This document shows positions 1 through 11,992 of a stretch of 64,000 nt of DNA, piece by piece. The notes under the pieces were generated by a model. That model did not search any database, was not told the DNA's origin, and was given only the letters and a program-made list of their open reading frames with translations. Positions within the stretch are counted from its first letter, which is position 1; every line of letters starts with the position of its first letter. The stretch covers positions 326,001 through 390,000 of the forward strand of contig JAWQEG010001393.1 of NCBI GenBank assembly GCA_033782935.1, written 5' to 3'. The position numbers and the translations under genes are program-made. The DNA comes from Petrolisthes cinctipes. Taxonomy: Eukaryota; Arthropoda; Malacostraca; Decapoda; Porcellanidae.

Positions 1-147
1 TGGGACCCCAAAATATCGAAATTTCGGGTGTTTTGGGCCTGAATTTGAGATATCGACTTTGGGCACCTAAAATATCGATTTTTAGCATTTTTTGGGCCTT
101 TATTTTGAAAATATTCTAGCACTGAGTAGGCATGTATAGATTGCTTC
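1..147. repeat. Example short (S) monomer, 147 bp
   Basis: The first 147 bases are a complete S unit. Compared with an L unit, the end of half B (AAACGGGTACAGAAGATGCA and nine further bases) is missing. GAGATAT therefore runs straight into CGACTTTGGGCACC. The lost segment is bounded by ATAT in L units, so a deletion between short direct repeats explains it. The same join, GAGATATCGACTTT, is seen in almost all S units. It travels with linked variants such as GTGTTTTGGGCC and a three-T CGACTTTGGG. This points to one founding deletion that later spread. S units occur through most of the window but not in 62,065-63,295. Confidence 0.92.
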
Positions 148-1060
148 TGGGACCCCAAAATATCAAATTTTCGGTTGTTTTGATCCTGAATTTGAGATAT
201 AAACGGGTACAGAAGATGCATGCACATATCGACTTTTGGGCACCTAAAAGATAGATTTTCAGTATGTTTTGGGCCTGTATCTTGAAAACATTCTAACTAG
301 GAGTAGGCATGTACAGATCGCTTCTGGGACCCCATAATATCGAATTTTCGGGTGTTTTGGGCCTGAATTTGAGATATCGACTTTGGGCACCTAAAATATC
401 GATTTTTAGCATGTTTTGGGCCTATATTTTGAAAATATTCTAGCCCTAAGTAGGCATGTACAGATCGCTTCTGGGACCCCAAAATATCAAATTTTCGGGT
501 GTTTTGAGCCTGAATTTGAGATATAAACGTGTACAGAAGATGCATGCATATATCTATCGATTTTGGACACTTAAAATATCGATTTTTAGCATGTTTTGAG
601 CCTATATTTTGAAAACATTCTAGCACTGAGTATTCATGTACAGATCGCTTCTGGGACCCAAAAATATAGAATTTTCGGGTGTTTTGAGCCTGAATTTGAG
701 ATATAAACAGGTACTGATGATGCATGCACATATCAACTTTTGGGCACTTAAAATATCGATTTTGAGCATGTTTTGGGTCTGTATCTTGAAAACATTCTAA
801 TTAGGAGTAGGAATGTACAGATCGCTTCTAAGACCCAAAAATACCGAATTTTCGGGTGTTTTGAGCATGAATTTGAGATATAAACGTGTACAGAAGATGC
901 ATGCACATATCGACTTTGGACACTTAAAATATCGATTTTTAGCATGTTTTGAGCCTATATTTTGAAAACATTCTAGCACTGAGTAGGCATGTGCAGATCG
1001 CTTCTGGGACCCAAAAATATCGAATTTTCGGGTGTTTTGAGGTTGAATTTGAGATATAAA
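1..1060. repeat. Left-edge mixed block of L and S monomers
   Basis: Landmark spacings are 147, 177, 147, 180, 177 and 176 bp. The 180-bp unit carries an extra four bases in half A's start (CATATATCTATCGATTTTGG near 545-565). The block has a second copy at 4818-5583. Positions 148-325 match at an offset of 4670 and 472-1060 at an offset of 4523. The 147-bp difference is exactly one S monomer (325-471), present here and absent in the other copy. Confidence 0.85.
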
Positions 1061-1163
1061 CGAGTGCAGAAGATGCATACACATATTACCTTTGGGCACG
1101 TAAAATATCGATTATCAGCATGTTTTGGGCCTGTATCTGAGTAGGCATGAACAGATCGCTTCT
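1005..1163. repeat. Example medium (M) monomer, 158-159 bp
   Basis: In this unit half A reads CCTGTATCTGAGTAGGCATG. The stretch normally between CCTGTAT and GAGTAGG (TTTGAAAATACTCTAACACG or a relative) has lost 18 bp. The deletion removes most of the AT-rich dyad of half A. The same GTATCTGAGTAGG join recurs, for example before the landmarks at 1674, 7354, 10672, 12151, 16635, 33660, 36672, 38360, 54708, 61054 and 63453. A single ancestral deletion is therefore likely. The CT of GTATCT suggests the donor was a monomer of the GTATCTTGAAAAC family. Confidence 0.88.
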
Positions 1164-2878
1164 TGGACACCAAAATATCGAATTTTCGGGTGTTTTGATC
1201 CTGAATTTGAGATATAAACGGGTACAGAAGATGCATGCACATACCGACTTTGGACACTTAAAATATCGATTTTTAGCATGTTTTGAGCCTATATTTTGAA
1301 AACATTCTAGCACTGAGTAGGCATGTACAGTTCGCTTCTGGGACCCAAAAATACCGAATTTTCGGGTGTTTTGAGTCTGAATTTGAGATATAAACGGGTA
1401 CAGAAGATGCATGCACATATCGACTTTGGACACTTAGAATATTGATTTTTAGCATGTTTTGAGCCTATATTTTGAAAACATTCTAGCACTGAGTAGGCAT
1501 GTACAGATCGCTTCTGGGACCCAAAAATATCGAATTTTCGGGTGTTTTGAGGTTGAATTTGAGATATAAACGAGTGCAGAAGATGCATACACATATTGAC
1601 TTTGGGCACCTAAAATATCGTTTTTCAGCATTTTTTAAGGCCTGTATCTGAGTAGGCATGTACAGTTCGCTTCTGGGACCCCAAAATATCGAATTTTCAG
1701 GTTTTTCGGGCCTGAATTTGATATATCGACTTTGGGCACCTAAAATATCGATTTTCAGAATGTTTTGGGCCTGTATTTTGAAAATACTCTAACACGGAGT
1801 AGGCAAGTAGAGATCGCTTCTGGGACCCCAAAATATCGAATTTTTGGGTGTTTGGAGCCTGAATTTGAGATATAAACGGGTACAGAAGATGCATCCACAT
1901 ATCGACTTTTGGGCACCTAAAAGATCGATTTTCAGTATGTTTTGGGCCTGTATATTGAAAATACTCTAATACGGAGTAGGCATGTACAGATCGCTTCTGG
2001 GACCCCAAAATATCGGGTTTTCGGGTGTTTTGGGCCTGAATTTGAGATATCGACTTTGGGCACCTAAAATATCGATTTTTAGCATGTTTTGGGCCTATAT
2101 TTTTAAAAACACTCTAGCACTGAGTAGGCATGTACAGATCGCTTATGAGACCCCAAAATACCGAATTTTCGGGTGTTTTAAGCCTGAATTTGAGATATAA
2201 ACGGGTACAGAAGATTCATGCACATATCGACTTTTGGGCACCTAACAGATCGATTTTCAGTATGTTTTAGGCCTGTATTTTGAAAATACTCTAACACGGA
2301 GTAGGTATGTACAGATCGCTTCTTGGACCCCAAAATATCGAATTTTCGGGCGTTTGGAGCCTGAATTTGAGATATAAACGGGTACAGAAAATGCATGCAC
2401 ATATTGACTTTGGGCACCTAAAATATCGATTTTCAGCATGTTTTGGGCCTGTAATCTGAAAATACTCTAACACGGAGTAAGTATGTACAGATCGCTTCTG
2501 GGACCCCAAAATACCGAATTTTCGGGTGTTTTGAGCCTGAATTTGAGATATCAACGGGTACAGAAGATGCATGCACATATCGACTTTTGGGCACCTAAAA
2601 GATCGATTTTCGGTATGTTTTGGGCCTGTAATTTGAAAATACTCTAACACGGAGTAGGCATGTACAGATCGCTTCTGGGACCCCAAAATATCGAATTTTC
2701 GGTTTTTTTGGGCCTGAATTTGAGATATCGATTTTGGGCACCTAAAATATCGATTTTTAGCATGTTTTGGGCCTATATTTTGAAAATATTCTAGCACTAA
2801 GTAGGCATGTACAGATTGCTTCTGGGACCCCAAAATATCAAATTTTCGGGTGTTTTGATCCTGAATTTGAGATATAAA
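1061..2878. repeat. 11-monomer HOR, 1818 bp, copy 1
   Basis: This segment is repeated immediately downstream at an offset of exactly 1818 bp. Monomer spacings from the landmark at 1164 are 175, 176, 159, 147, 177, 148, 177, 176, 177, 147 and 159 bp. The left boundary is set where ...GAGGTTGAATTTGAGATATAAA gives way to CGAGTGCAGAAG, while copy 2 is preceded by ...GATCCTGAATTTGAGATATAAA. The crossover therefore lies within or just before the shared GAATTTGAGATATAAA. The two copies look nearly identical by eye. Confidence 0.93.
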
Positions 2879-4696
2879 CGAGTGCAGAAGATGCATACAC
2901 ATATTACCTTTGGGCACGTAAAATATCGATTATCAGCATGTTTTGGGCCTGTATCTGAGTAGGCATGAACAGATCGCTTCTTGGACACCAAAATATCGAA
3001 TTTTCGGGTGTTTTGATCCTGAATTTGAGATATAAACGGGTACAGAAGATGCATGCACATACCGACTTTGGACACTTAAAATATCGATTTTTAGCATGTT
3101 TTGAGCCTATATTTTGAAAACATTCTAGCACTGAGTAGGCATGTACAGTTCGCTTCTGGGACCCAAAAATACCGAATTTTCGGGTGTTTTGAGTCTGAAT
3201 TTGAGATATAAACGGGTACAGAAGATGCATGCACATATCGACTTTGGACACTTAGAATATTGATTTTTAGCATGTTTTGAGCCTATATTTTGAAAACATT
3301 CTAGCACTGAGTAGGCATGTACAGATCGCTTCTGGGACCCAAAAATATCGAATTTTCGGGTGTTTTGAGGTTGAATTTGAGATATAAACGAGTGCAGAAG
3401 ATGCATACACATATTGACTTTGGGCACCTAAAATATCGTTTTTCAGCATTTTTTAAGGCCTGTATCTGAGTAGGCATGTACAGTTCGCTTCTGGGACCCC
3501 AAAATATCGAATTTTCAGGTTTTTCGGGCCTGAATTTGATATATCGACTTTGGGCACCTAAAATATCGATTTTCAGAATGTTTTGGGCCTGTATTTTGAA
3601 AATACTCTAACACGGAGTAGGCAAGTAGAGATCGCTTCTGGGACCCCAAAATATCGAATTTTTGGGTGTTTGGAGCCTGAATTTGAGATATAAACGGGTA
3701 CAGAAGATGCATCCACATATCGACTTTTGGGCACCTAAAAGATCGATTTTCAGTATGTTTTGGGCCTGTATATTGAAAATACTCTAATACGGAGTAGGCA
3801 TGTACAGATCGCTTCTGGGACCCCAAAATATCGGGTTTTCGGGTGTTTTGGGCCTGAATTTGAGATATCGACTTTGGGCACCTAAAATATCGATTTTTAG
3901 CATGTTTTGGGCCTATATTTTTAAAAACACTCTAGCACTGAGTAGGCATGTACAGATCGCTTATGAGACCCCAAAATACCGAATTTTCGGGTGTTTTAAG
4001 CCTGAATTTGAGATATAAACGGGTACAGAAGATTCATGCACATATCGACTTTTGGGCACCTAACAGATCGATTTTCAGTATGTTTTAGGCCTGTATTTTG
4101 AAAATACTCTAACACGGAGTAGGTATGTACAGATCGCTTCTTGGACCCCAAAATATCGAATTTTCGGGCGTTTGGAGCCTGAATTTGAGATATAAACGGG
4201 TACAGAAAATGCATGCACATATTGACTTTGGGCACCTAAAATATCGATTTTCAGCATGTTTTGGGCCTGTAATCTGAAAATACTCTAACACGGAGTAAGT
4301 ATGTACAGATCGCTTCTGGGACCCCAAAATACCGAATTTTCGGGTGTTTTGAGCCTGAATTTGAGATATCAACGGGTACAGAAGATGCATGCACATATCG
4401 ACTTTTGGGCACCTAAAAGATCGATTTTCGGTATGTTTTGGGCCTGTAATTTGAAAATACTCTAACACGGAGTAGGCATGTACAGATCGCTTCTGGGACC
4501 CCAAAATATCGAATTTTCGGTTTTTTTGGGCCTGAATTTGAGATATCGATTTTGGGCACCTAAAATATCGATTTTTAGCATGTTTTGGGCCTATATTTTG
4601 AAAATATTCTAGCACTAAGTAGGCATGTACAGATTGCTTCTGGGACCCCAAAATATCAAATTTTCGGGTGTTTTGATCCTGAATTTGAGATATAAA
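2879..4696. repeat. 11-monomer HOR, 1818 bp, copy 2
   Basis: Copy of 1061-2878. It shows the same order of L, S and M units and the same private variants, for example TTTTTTAAGGCC near 3451 matching 1633, and ATATCGGGTTTTCGGG near 3829 matching 2011. It ends where TATAAACG is followed by GGTACAG instead of AGTGCAG. The near identity implies a recent tandem duplication, later than the one that made the 4.5-kb offset copy of the left edge. Confidence 0.93.
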
Positions 4697-5830
4697 CGGG
4701 TACAGAAGATGTATGCACATATCGACTTTTGGGCACCTACAATATCGATTTTGAGCATGTTTTGGGTCTGTATCTTGAAAACATTCTAATTAGGAGTAGG
4801 AATGTACAGATCGCTTCTAAGACCCAAAAATACCGAATTTTCGGGTGTTTTGAGCCTGAATTTGAGATATAAACGAGTACAGAAGATGCATGCACATATC
4901 GACTTTTGGGCACCTAAAAGATAGATTTTCAGTATGTTTTGGGCCTGTATCTTGAAAACATTCTAACTAGGAGTAGGCATGTACAGATCGCTTCTAGGAC
5001 CCAAAAATACCGAATTTTCGGGTGTTTTGAGCCTGAATTTGAGATATAAACGTGTACAGAAGATGCATGCACATATCTATCGATTTTGGAAACTTAAAAT
5101 ATCGATTTTTAGCATGTTTTGAGCCTATATTTTGAAAACATTCTAGCACTGAGTATTCATGTACAGATCGCTTCTGGGACCAAAAAAATAGAATTTTCGG
5201 GTGTTTTGAGCCTGAATTTGAGATATAAACAGGTACTGATGATGCATGCACATATCAACTTTTGGGCACTTAAAATATCGATTTTGAGCATGTTTTGGGT
5301 CTGTATCTTGAAAACATTCTAATTAGGAGTAGGAATGTACAGATCGCTTCTAAGACCCAAAAATACCGAATTTTCGGGTGTTTTGAGCATGAATTTGAGA
5401 TATAAACGTGTACAGAAGATGCATGCACATATCGACTTTGGAAACTTAAAATATCGATTTTTAGCATGTTTTGAGCCTATATTTTGAAAACATTCTAGCA
5501 CTGACTAGGCATGTGCAGATCGCTTCTGGGACCCAAAAATATCGAATTTTTTGGGTGTTTTGAGGTTGAATTTGAGATATAAACGAGTGCAGAAGATGCA
5601 TACACATATTACCTTTGGGCACGTAAAATATCGATTATCAGCATGTTTTGGGTCTGTATCTGAGTAGGCATGTACAGATCGCTTCTTGGACCCCAAAATA
5701 TCGAATTTTCGGGTGTTTTGATCCTGAATTTGAGATATAAACGTGTACAGAAGATGCATGCACATATCGACTTTGGACACTTAAAATATCGATTTTTAGC
5801 ATGTTTTGAGCCTATATTTTGAAAATATTC
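4697..5830. repeat. Second copy of the left-edge block
   Basis: Positions 4818-4995 match 148-325 and positions 4995-5820 match 472-about 1300 (offset 4523). The match includes the rare CTATCGATTTTGG insertion (near 5076) and TATTCATG (near 5154). The match runs through the start of the 1818-bp HOR (5584 corresponds to 1061) and then fades. A shared ancestor of about 2.7 kb (4523 minus 1818) is implied, with the 1818-bp duplication arising afterwards in the left copy. Confidence 0.85.
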
Positions 5831-7195
5831 TAGCACTGAGTAGGCATGTACAGTTCGCTTCTGGGACCCAAAAAATATCGAATTTTCGGGTGTTTTGAGG
5901 TTGAATTTGGGATATAAACGGGTGCAGAAGATGCATACACATATTGACTTTGGTCATCTAAAATATCGATTTTCAGCATGTTTTGGGCCTGTATTTTGAA
6001 AATACTCTAACACGGAGTAGGCAAGTACAGATTGCTTCTGGGACCCCAAAATATCGAATGTTCGGGTGTTTGGAGCCTGAATTTGAGATATAAACGGGTA
6101 CAGAAGATATTATCCACATTTCGACTTTTGGGCACCTAAAAGATCGATTTTCAGTATGTTTTGGGCCTGTATATTGAAAATACTATAATACGGAGTAGGC
6201 ATGTACCGATCGCTTCTGGGACCTAAAAATATCGAAATTTCGGGTGTTTTGGGCCTGAATTTGAGATATCGACTTTGGGCACCAAAAATATCGATTTTTA
6301 GCATTTTTTGGGCCTATATTTCGAAAATATTCTAGCACTGAGTAGGCATGTACAGATTGCTTCTGGGACCCCAAAATATCAAATTTTTGGGTGTTTTGAG
6401 CCTGAATTTGAGATATAAACGGGTACAGAAAATGCATGCACATATCGACTTTGGAAACTTAAAATATCGATTTTCAGCATGTTTTGGGCCTGTATTTTGA
6501 AAATACTCTAACAGGGTGTAGGCAAGTACAGATCGCTTCTGGGACCCCAAAATATCGAATGTTCGGGTGTTTGTAGCCTGAATTTGAGATATAAACGGGT
6601 ACAGAAGATATTATCCACATTTCGTCTTTTGGGCACCTAAAAGATCGATTTTCAGTATGTTTTGGGCCTGTATATTGAAAATACTCTAATACGGAATAGG
6701 CATGTACAGATCGCTTCTGGGACCCCAAAATATCGAATTTTCGGGTGTTTTGGGCTTGAATTTGATATATCGACTTTGGGCACCTAAAATATCGATTTTT
6801 AGCATTTTTTGGGCCTATATTTTGAAAATATTCTAGCACTGAGTAGGCATGTACATATTGCTTCTGGGACCCCAAAATATCAAATTTTCGGGTGTTTTAA
6901 TCCTGAATTTGAGATATAAACGGGTACAGAAAATGCATGCACATATCGACTTTTGAGCACCTAAAATATCGATTTTGAGCATGTTTTGGGTCTGTATCTT
7001 GAAAACATTCTAACTAGGAGTAGGCATGTACAGATCGCTTCTAGGACCCAAAAATACCGAATTTTCGGTTGTTTTGAGCCTGAATTTGAGATATAAACGG
7101 GTACAGAAGATGCATGCACATATCGACTTTTAGCATGTTTTGAGCCTATATTATGAAAACATTCTAGCACAGAGTATTCATGTACATATCGCTTC
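5830..7195. repeat. Trimer-like block with TTATCCACATTTCG signature
   Basis: A rare variant, ATTATCCACATTTCG in place of ATGCATGCACATATCG, begins at 6110 and again at 6611, 501 bp apart. That is one L+L+S trimer tandemly repeated. Positions 6540-7678 are repeated at 13985-15123 (offset 7445) and partly at 18470-19148. The block ends with a 154-bp monomer (7042-7195) in which CGACTTTTAGCATG replaces about 22 bp of half A. Confidence 0.85.
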
Positions 7196-8677
7196 TGGGA
7201 CCCAAAAATATCGAATTTTCGGGTGTTTTGAGCCAGAATTTGAGATATAAACGAGTGCAGAAGATGCATACACATATTGACTTTAGACACCAAAAATATC
7301 GATTTTCAGCATGTTTTGGGCCTGTATCTGAGTAGGCATGTACAGATCGCTTCTGGGACCCCAAAATATCGAATTTTCGGGTGTTTGGAGCCTGAATTTG
7401 AGATATAAACGGGTACAGAAGATGCATGCACATATCGACTTTTGGGCACCTAAAAGATCGATTTTCAGTATGTTTTGGGCTTGTATTTTGAAAATACTCT
7501 AACACGGAGTGGGCATGTACAGTTCGCTTCTGGGACCCCAAAATATTGAATTTTCGGGTGTTTTGGGCCTGAATTTGAGATATCGACTTTGGGCACCTAA
7601 AATATCGATTTTCAGCATGTTTTGGGCCTGTATTTTGAAAATACTCTAACACGGAGTAGTCAAGTACAGATCGCTTCTGGGACCCCAAAATATCGGGTTT
7701 TCGTGCGTTTTGGGCATAAATTTGAGATATCGACTCTGGGCACCTAAATTATCGATTTTTAGCATGTTTTGGGCTTATATTTTGAGAATATTCTAGCACT
7801 AAGTAGGCATGTACAGATCACTTCTGGGACCCCAAAATATCGAATTTTCGGGTGTTTTGAGCCTGAATTTAAGATATAAACGGGTCCAGAAGATGCATGC
7901 ACATATCGACTTTGGACACTTAAAATATCGATTTTTAGCATGTTTTGAGCCTATATTTTGAAAAAATTCTAGCACTGAGTAGGCATGTACAGATCGCTTC
8001 TGGAACCAAAAAATTATCGAATTTTCGGGTGTTTTGAGGTTGAATTTGGGATTTAAACGGGTGCAGAAGATGCATACACATATTGACTTTGGTCACCTAA
8101 AATATCGATTTTCAGCATGTTTTGGGCCTGTATTTTGAAAATACTCTAACACGGAGTAGGCAAGTACATATCACTTCTGGGACCCCAAAATATCGAATTT
8201 TCTGGTGTTTGGAGCCTGAATTTGAGATATAAACGGGTACAGAAGATGCATGCACATATCGACTTTTGGGCACCTAAAATATCGATTATCTGTATGTTTT
8301 GGGCCTGTATTTTATAAATACTCTAACACGGAGTAGGTATGTACAGATCGCTTCTAGGACCCCAAAATATCGAATTTTCGGGTGTTTAAGGACTGAATAT
8401 GAGATATCGACTTTGGGCACCTAAAATATCGATTTTTAGCATGTTTTGAACCTATATTTTGAAAACATTTTAGCACTGAGTAGGCATGTACAGATCGCTT
8501 CTGGGACCCCGAAATATCGAATTTTCGGGTGTTTTAAGCCTGAATTTGAGATATAAACGGGTACAAAAAATGCATGCACATATTGACTTTGGGCACCTAA
8601 AATATCGATTTTCTGCATGTTTTGGGCCTGTATTTTGAAAATACTCTAACACGGAGTAGGCATGTACAGATCGCTTC
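7196..8677. repeat. 9-monomer HOR, copy 1 (1482 bp)
   Basis: Landmark spacings are 158, 177, 147, 147, 176, 177, 177, 147 and 176 bp. The next copy has the same order except that its fourth unit is 177 bp rather than 147 bp, so the two repeats differ by one S/L exchange. The fourth unit here carries the GGGTTTTCGTGCG variant (near 7696), which marks one S family found at eight other places in the window. Confidence 0.9.
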
Positions 8678-10189
8678 TTGGACCCAAAAATATAGAATTT
8701 TCGAGTGTTTTGAGCCTGAATTTGAGATATAAACGAGTGCAGAAGATGCATACACATATTGACTTTGGACACCAAAAATATCGATTTTCAGCATGTTTTT
8801 GGCTTGTATCTGAGTAGGCATGTACAGATCGCTTCTGGGACCCCAAAATATCGAAATTTCGGGTGTTTGGAGCCTGAATTTGAGATATAAACGGGTACAG
8901 AAGATGAATGCACATATCGACTTTTGGGCACCTAAAAGATCGATTTTCAGTATGTTTTGGGCTTGTATTTTGAAAATACTCTAACACGGAGTGGGCATTT
9001 ACAGTTCGCTTCTGGGACCCCAAAATATTGAATTTTCGGGTGTTTTGGGCCTGAATTTGAGATATCGACTTTGGGCACCTAAAATATCGATTTTCAGCAT
9101 GTTTTGGGCCTGTATTTTGAAAATACTCTAACACGGAGTAGTCAAGTACAGATCGCTTCTGAGACCCCAAAATATCGAATTTGCGGGTGTTTGGAGCCTG
9201 AATTTGAGATATAAAAGGGTACAGAAGATGTATCTACATATCGACATTTGGGCACCAAAAAGATCGATTTTCAGTATGTTTTGGACCTGTATATTGAAAA
9301 ATCTCTAATACGGAGTAGGCATGTACAGATCACTTCTGGGACCCAAAAATATCGGGTTTTCGGGTGTTTTGAGCCTGAATTTGAGATATAAACGGGTCCA
9401 GAAGATGCATGCACATATCGACTTTGGACACTTAAAATATCGATTTTTAGCATGTTTTGAGCCTATATTTTGAAAAAATTCTAGCACTGAGTAGGCATGT
9501 ACAGATCGCTTCTGGAACCAAAAAATTATCGAATTTTCGGGTGTTTTGAGGTTGAATTTGGGATTTAAACGGGTGCAGAAAATGCATACACATATTATCT
9601 TTGGGCACCTAAAATATCGATTTTCAGCATGTTTTGGGCCTGTATTTTGAAAATACTCTAACACGGAGTAGGCAAGTACAGATCACTTCTGGGACCCCAA
9701 AATATCGAATTTTCTGGTGTTTGGAGCCTGAATTTAAGATATAAACGGGTACAGAAGATGCATGCACATATCGACTTTTGAGCACCTAAAATATCGATTA
9801 TCTGCATGTTTTGGGCCTGTATTTTATAAATACTCTAACACGGAGTAGGTATGTACAGATCGCTTCTAGGACCCCAAAATATCGAATTTTCGGGTGTTTA
9901 AGGACTGAATTTGAGATATCGACTTTGGGCACCTAAAATATCGATTTTTAGCATGTTTTGAACCTATATTTTGAAAACATTTTAGCACTGAGTAGGCATG
10001 TACAGATCGCTTCTGGGACCCCGAAATATCGAATTTTCGGGTGTTTTAAGCCTGAATTTGAGATATAAACGGGTACAAAAAATGCATGCACATATTGACT
10101 TTGGGCACCTAAAATATCTATTTTCTGCATGTTTTGGGCCTGTATTTTGAAAATACTCTAACACGGAGTAGGCATGTACAGATCGCTTC
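8678..10189. repeat. 9-monomer HOR, copy 2 (1512 bp)
   Basis: Landmark spacings are 158, 177, 147, 177, 176, 177, 177, 147 and 176 bp. It follows copy 1 directly. Positions 8678-11671 are repeated at 14641-17635 at an offset of 5963-5964 bp. Private variants shared between the copies include CTGGAACCAAAAAATTATCG (9513 and 15476) and a TCTGCATG/TCTGTATG form of half A. Confidence 0.9.
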
Positions 10190-11992
10190 TTGGACCCAAA
10201 AATATAGAATTTTAAGGTGTTTGGAGCCTGAATTTGAGATATAAACGGGTACAAAAGATGCATGCACATATCGACTTTTGGGCACCTAAAATATCGATTA
10301 TCTGTATGTTTTGGGCCTGTATTTTATAAATACTCTAACACGGAGTAGGTATGTACAGATCGCTTCTAGGACCCCAAAATATCGAATTTTCGGGTGTTTA
10401 AGGGCTGAATTTGAGATATCGACTTTGGGCACCTAAAATATCGATTTTTAGCATTTTTTGGGCCTATATTTTGAAAACATTCTAGCACTGAGTAGGCATG
10501 TACACATCGCTTCTGGGACCCCGAAATATCGAATTTTCGGGTGTTTTAAGACTGAAATTGAGATATAAACTTGTGCAGAAGATGCATACACATATTATCT
10601 TTGGGCACCTAAAATATCGATTTTCAGCATGTTTTGGGCCTGTATCTGAGTAGGCATGTACAGATCGCTTCTGGGACACCAAGATATCGAAATTTCGGGT
10701 GTTTGGAGCATGAATTTAAGATATAAACGGGAACAGAAGATACATGCACATATCGACTTTTAGGCACCTAAATAATCGATTTTCAGTATGTTATGGGTCT
10801 GTATTTTAAAAATACTCTAACACGGAGTAGGCATGTACAGTTCCCATCTGGGACCCCAAAATATCGAATTTTCGGGTGTTTTGGGCTGAATTTTAGATAT
10901 CGACTTTGGGCACCTAAAATATCGATTTTTAGCATGTTTTGAGCCTATATTTTGAAAACATTCTAGCACTGAGAAGGCATGTACAGATCACTTTTGGGAC
11001 CCCAAAATATCGAATTTTCGGGTGTTTTGATCCCGAATTTGAGATATAAACGGGTCCAGAAGATGCATGCACATATCGACTTTGGACACTTAAAATATCG
11101 ATTTTTAGCATGTTTTGAGCCTATATTTTGAAAAAATTCTAGCACTGAGTAGGCATGTACAGATCGCTTCTGGAACCAAAAATTTTTCGAATTTTCGGGT
11201 GTTTTGAGGTTGAATTTGGGATTTAAACGGGTGTAGAAGATGCATACACATATTGACTTTGGTCACCTAAAATATCGATTTTCAGCATGTTTTGGGCCTG
11301 TATTTTGAAAATACTCTAACACGGAGTAGGCAAGTACAGATCACTTCTGGGACCCCAAAATATCGAATTTTCTGGTGTTTGGAGCCTGAATTTGAGATAT
11401 AAAGGGTACAGAAGATGCATGCACATATCGACTTTTAGGCACCTATAATATCGATTATCTGTATGTTTTGGGCCTGTATTTTATAAATACTCTAACACGG
11501 AGTAGGTATGTACAGATCGCTTCTAGGACCCCAAAATATCGAATTTTCGGGTGTTTAAGGACTGAATTTGAGATATCGACTTTGGGCACCTAAAATATCG
11601 ATTTTTAGCATGTTTTGGACCTATATTTTGAAAACATTCTAGCACTGAGTAGGCATGTACAGATCGCTTCTGGGACCCTGAAATATCGAATTTTCGGGTG
11701 TTTTAAGCCTGAATTTGAGATATAAACGGGTACAGAAAATGCATGCACCTATTGACTTTGGGCACCTAAAATATCGATTTTCAGCATGTTTTGGGCCTGT
11801 ATTTTGAAAATACTCTTACACGGAGTAGGCATGTACAGATCGCTTCTTGGACCCAAAAATATAGAATTTTCGGGTGTTTAAGAACTGAATTTGAGATATC
11901 GACTTTGGGCACCTAAAATATTGATTTTTAGCATGTTTTGGGCTATATTTTGAAAACATTCTAGCACTGAGTAGGCATGTACAGATCGCTTC
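10190..11992. repeat. Partial 9-mer and 7-monomer HOR (1157 bp)
   Basis: After the second 9-mer the pattern shortens. Landmarks at 10367, 10514, 10672, 10849, 10995, 11171, 11348, 11524 and 11671 give spacings of 147, 158, 177, 146, 176, 177, 176 and 147 bp. The segment 10514-11671 is a 7-mer of 1157 bp that recurs at 16477-17635 (1158 bp). It looks like the 9-mer with two monomers removed. Confidence 0.82.

Noticed and set aside
1061..4696. Assembly artefact as sole cause of the 1818-bp duplication
   Set aside because: It cannot be excluded without reads, but part of the same unit is also present in diverged form at 5584-5820, and similar tandem HORs occur all along the window, so real duplication is the simpler reading.
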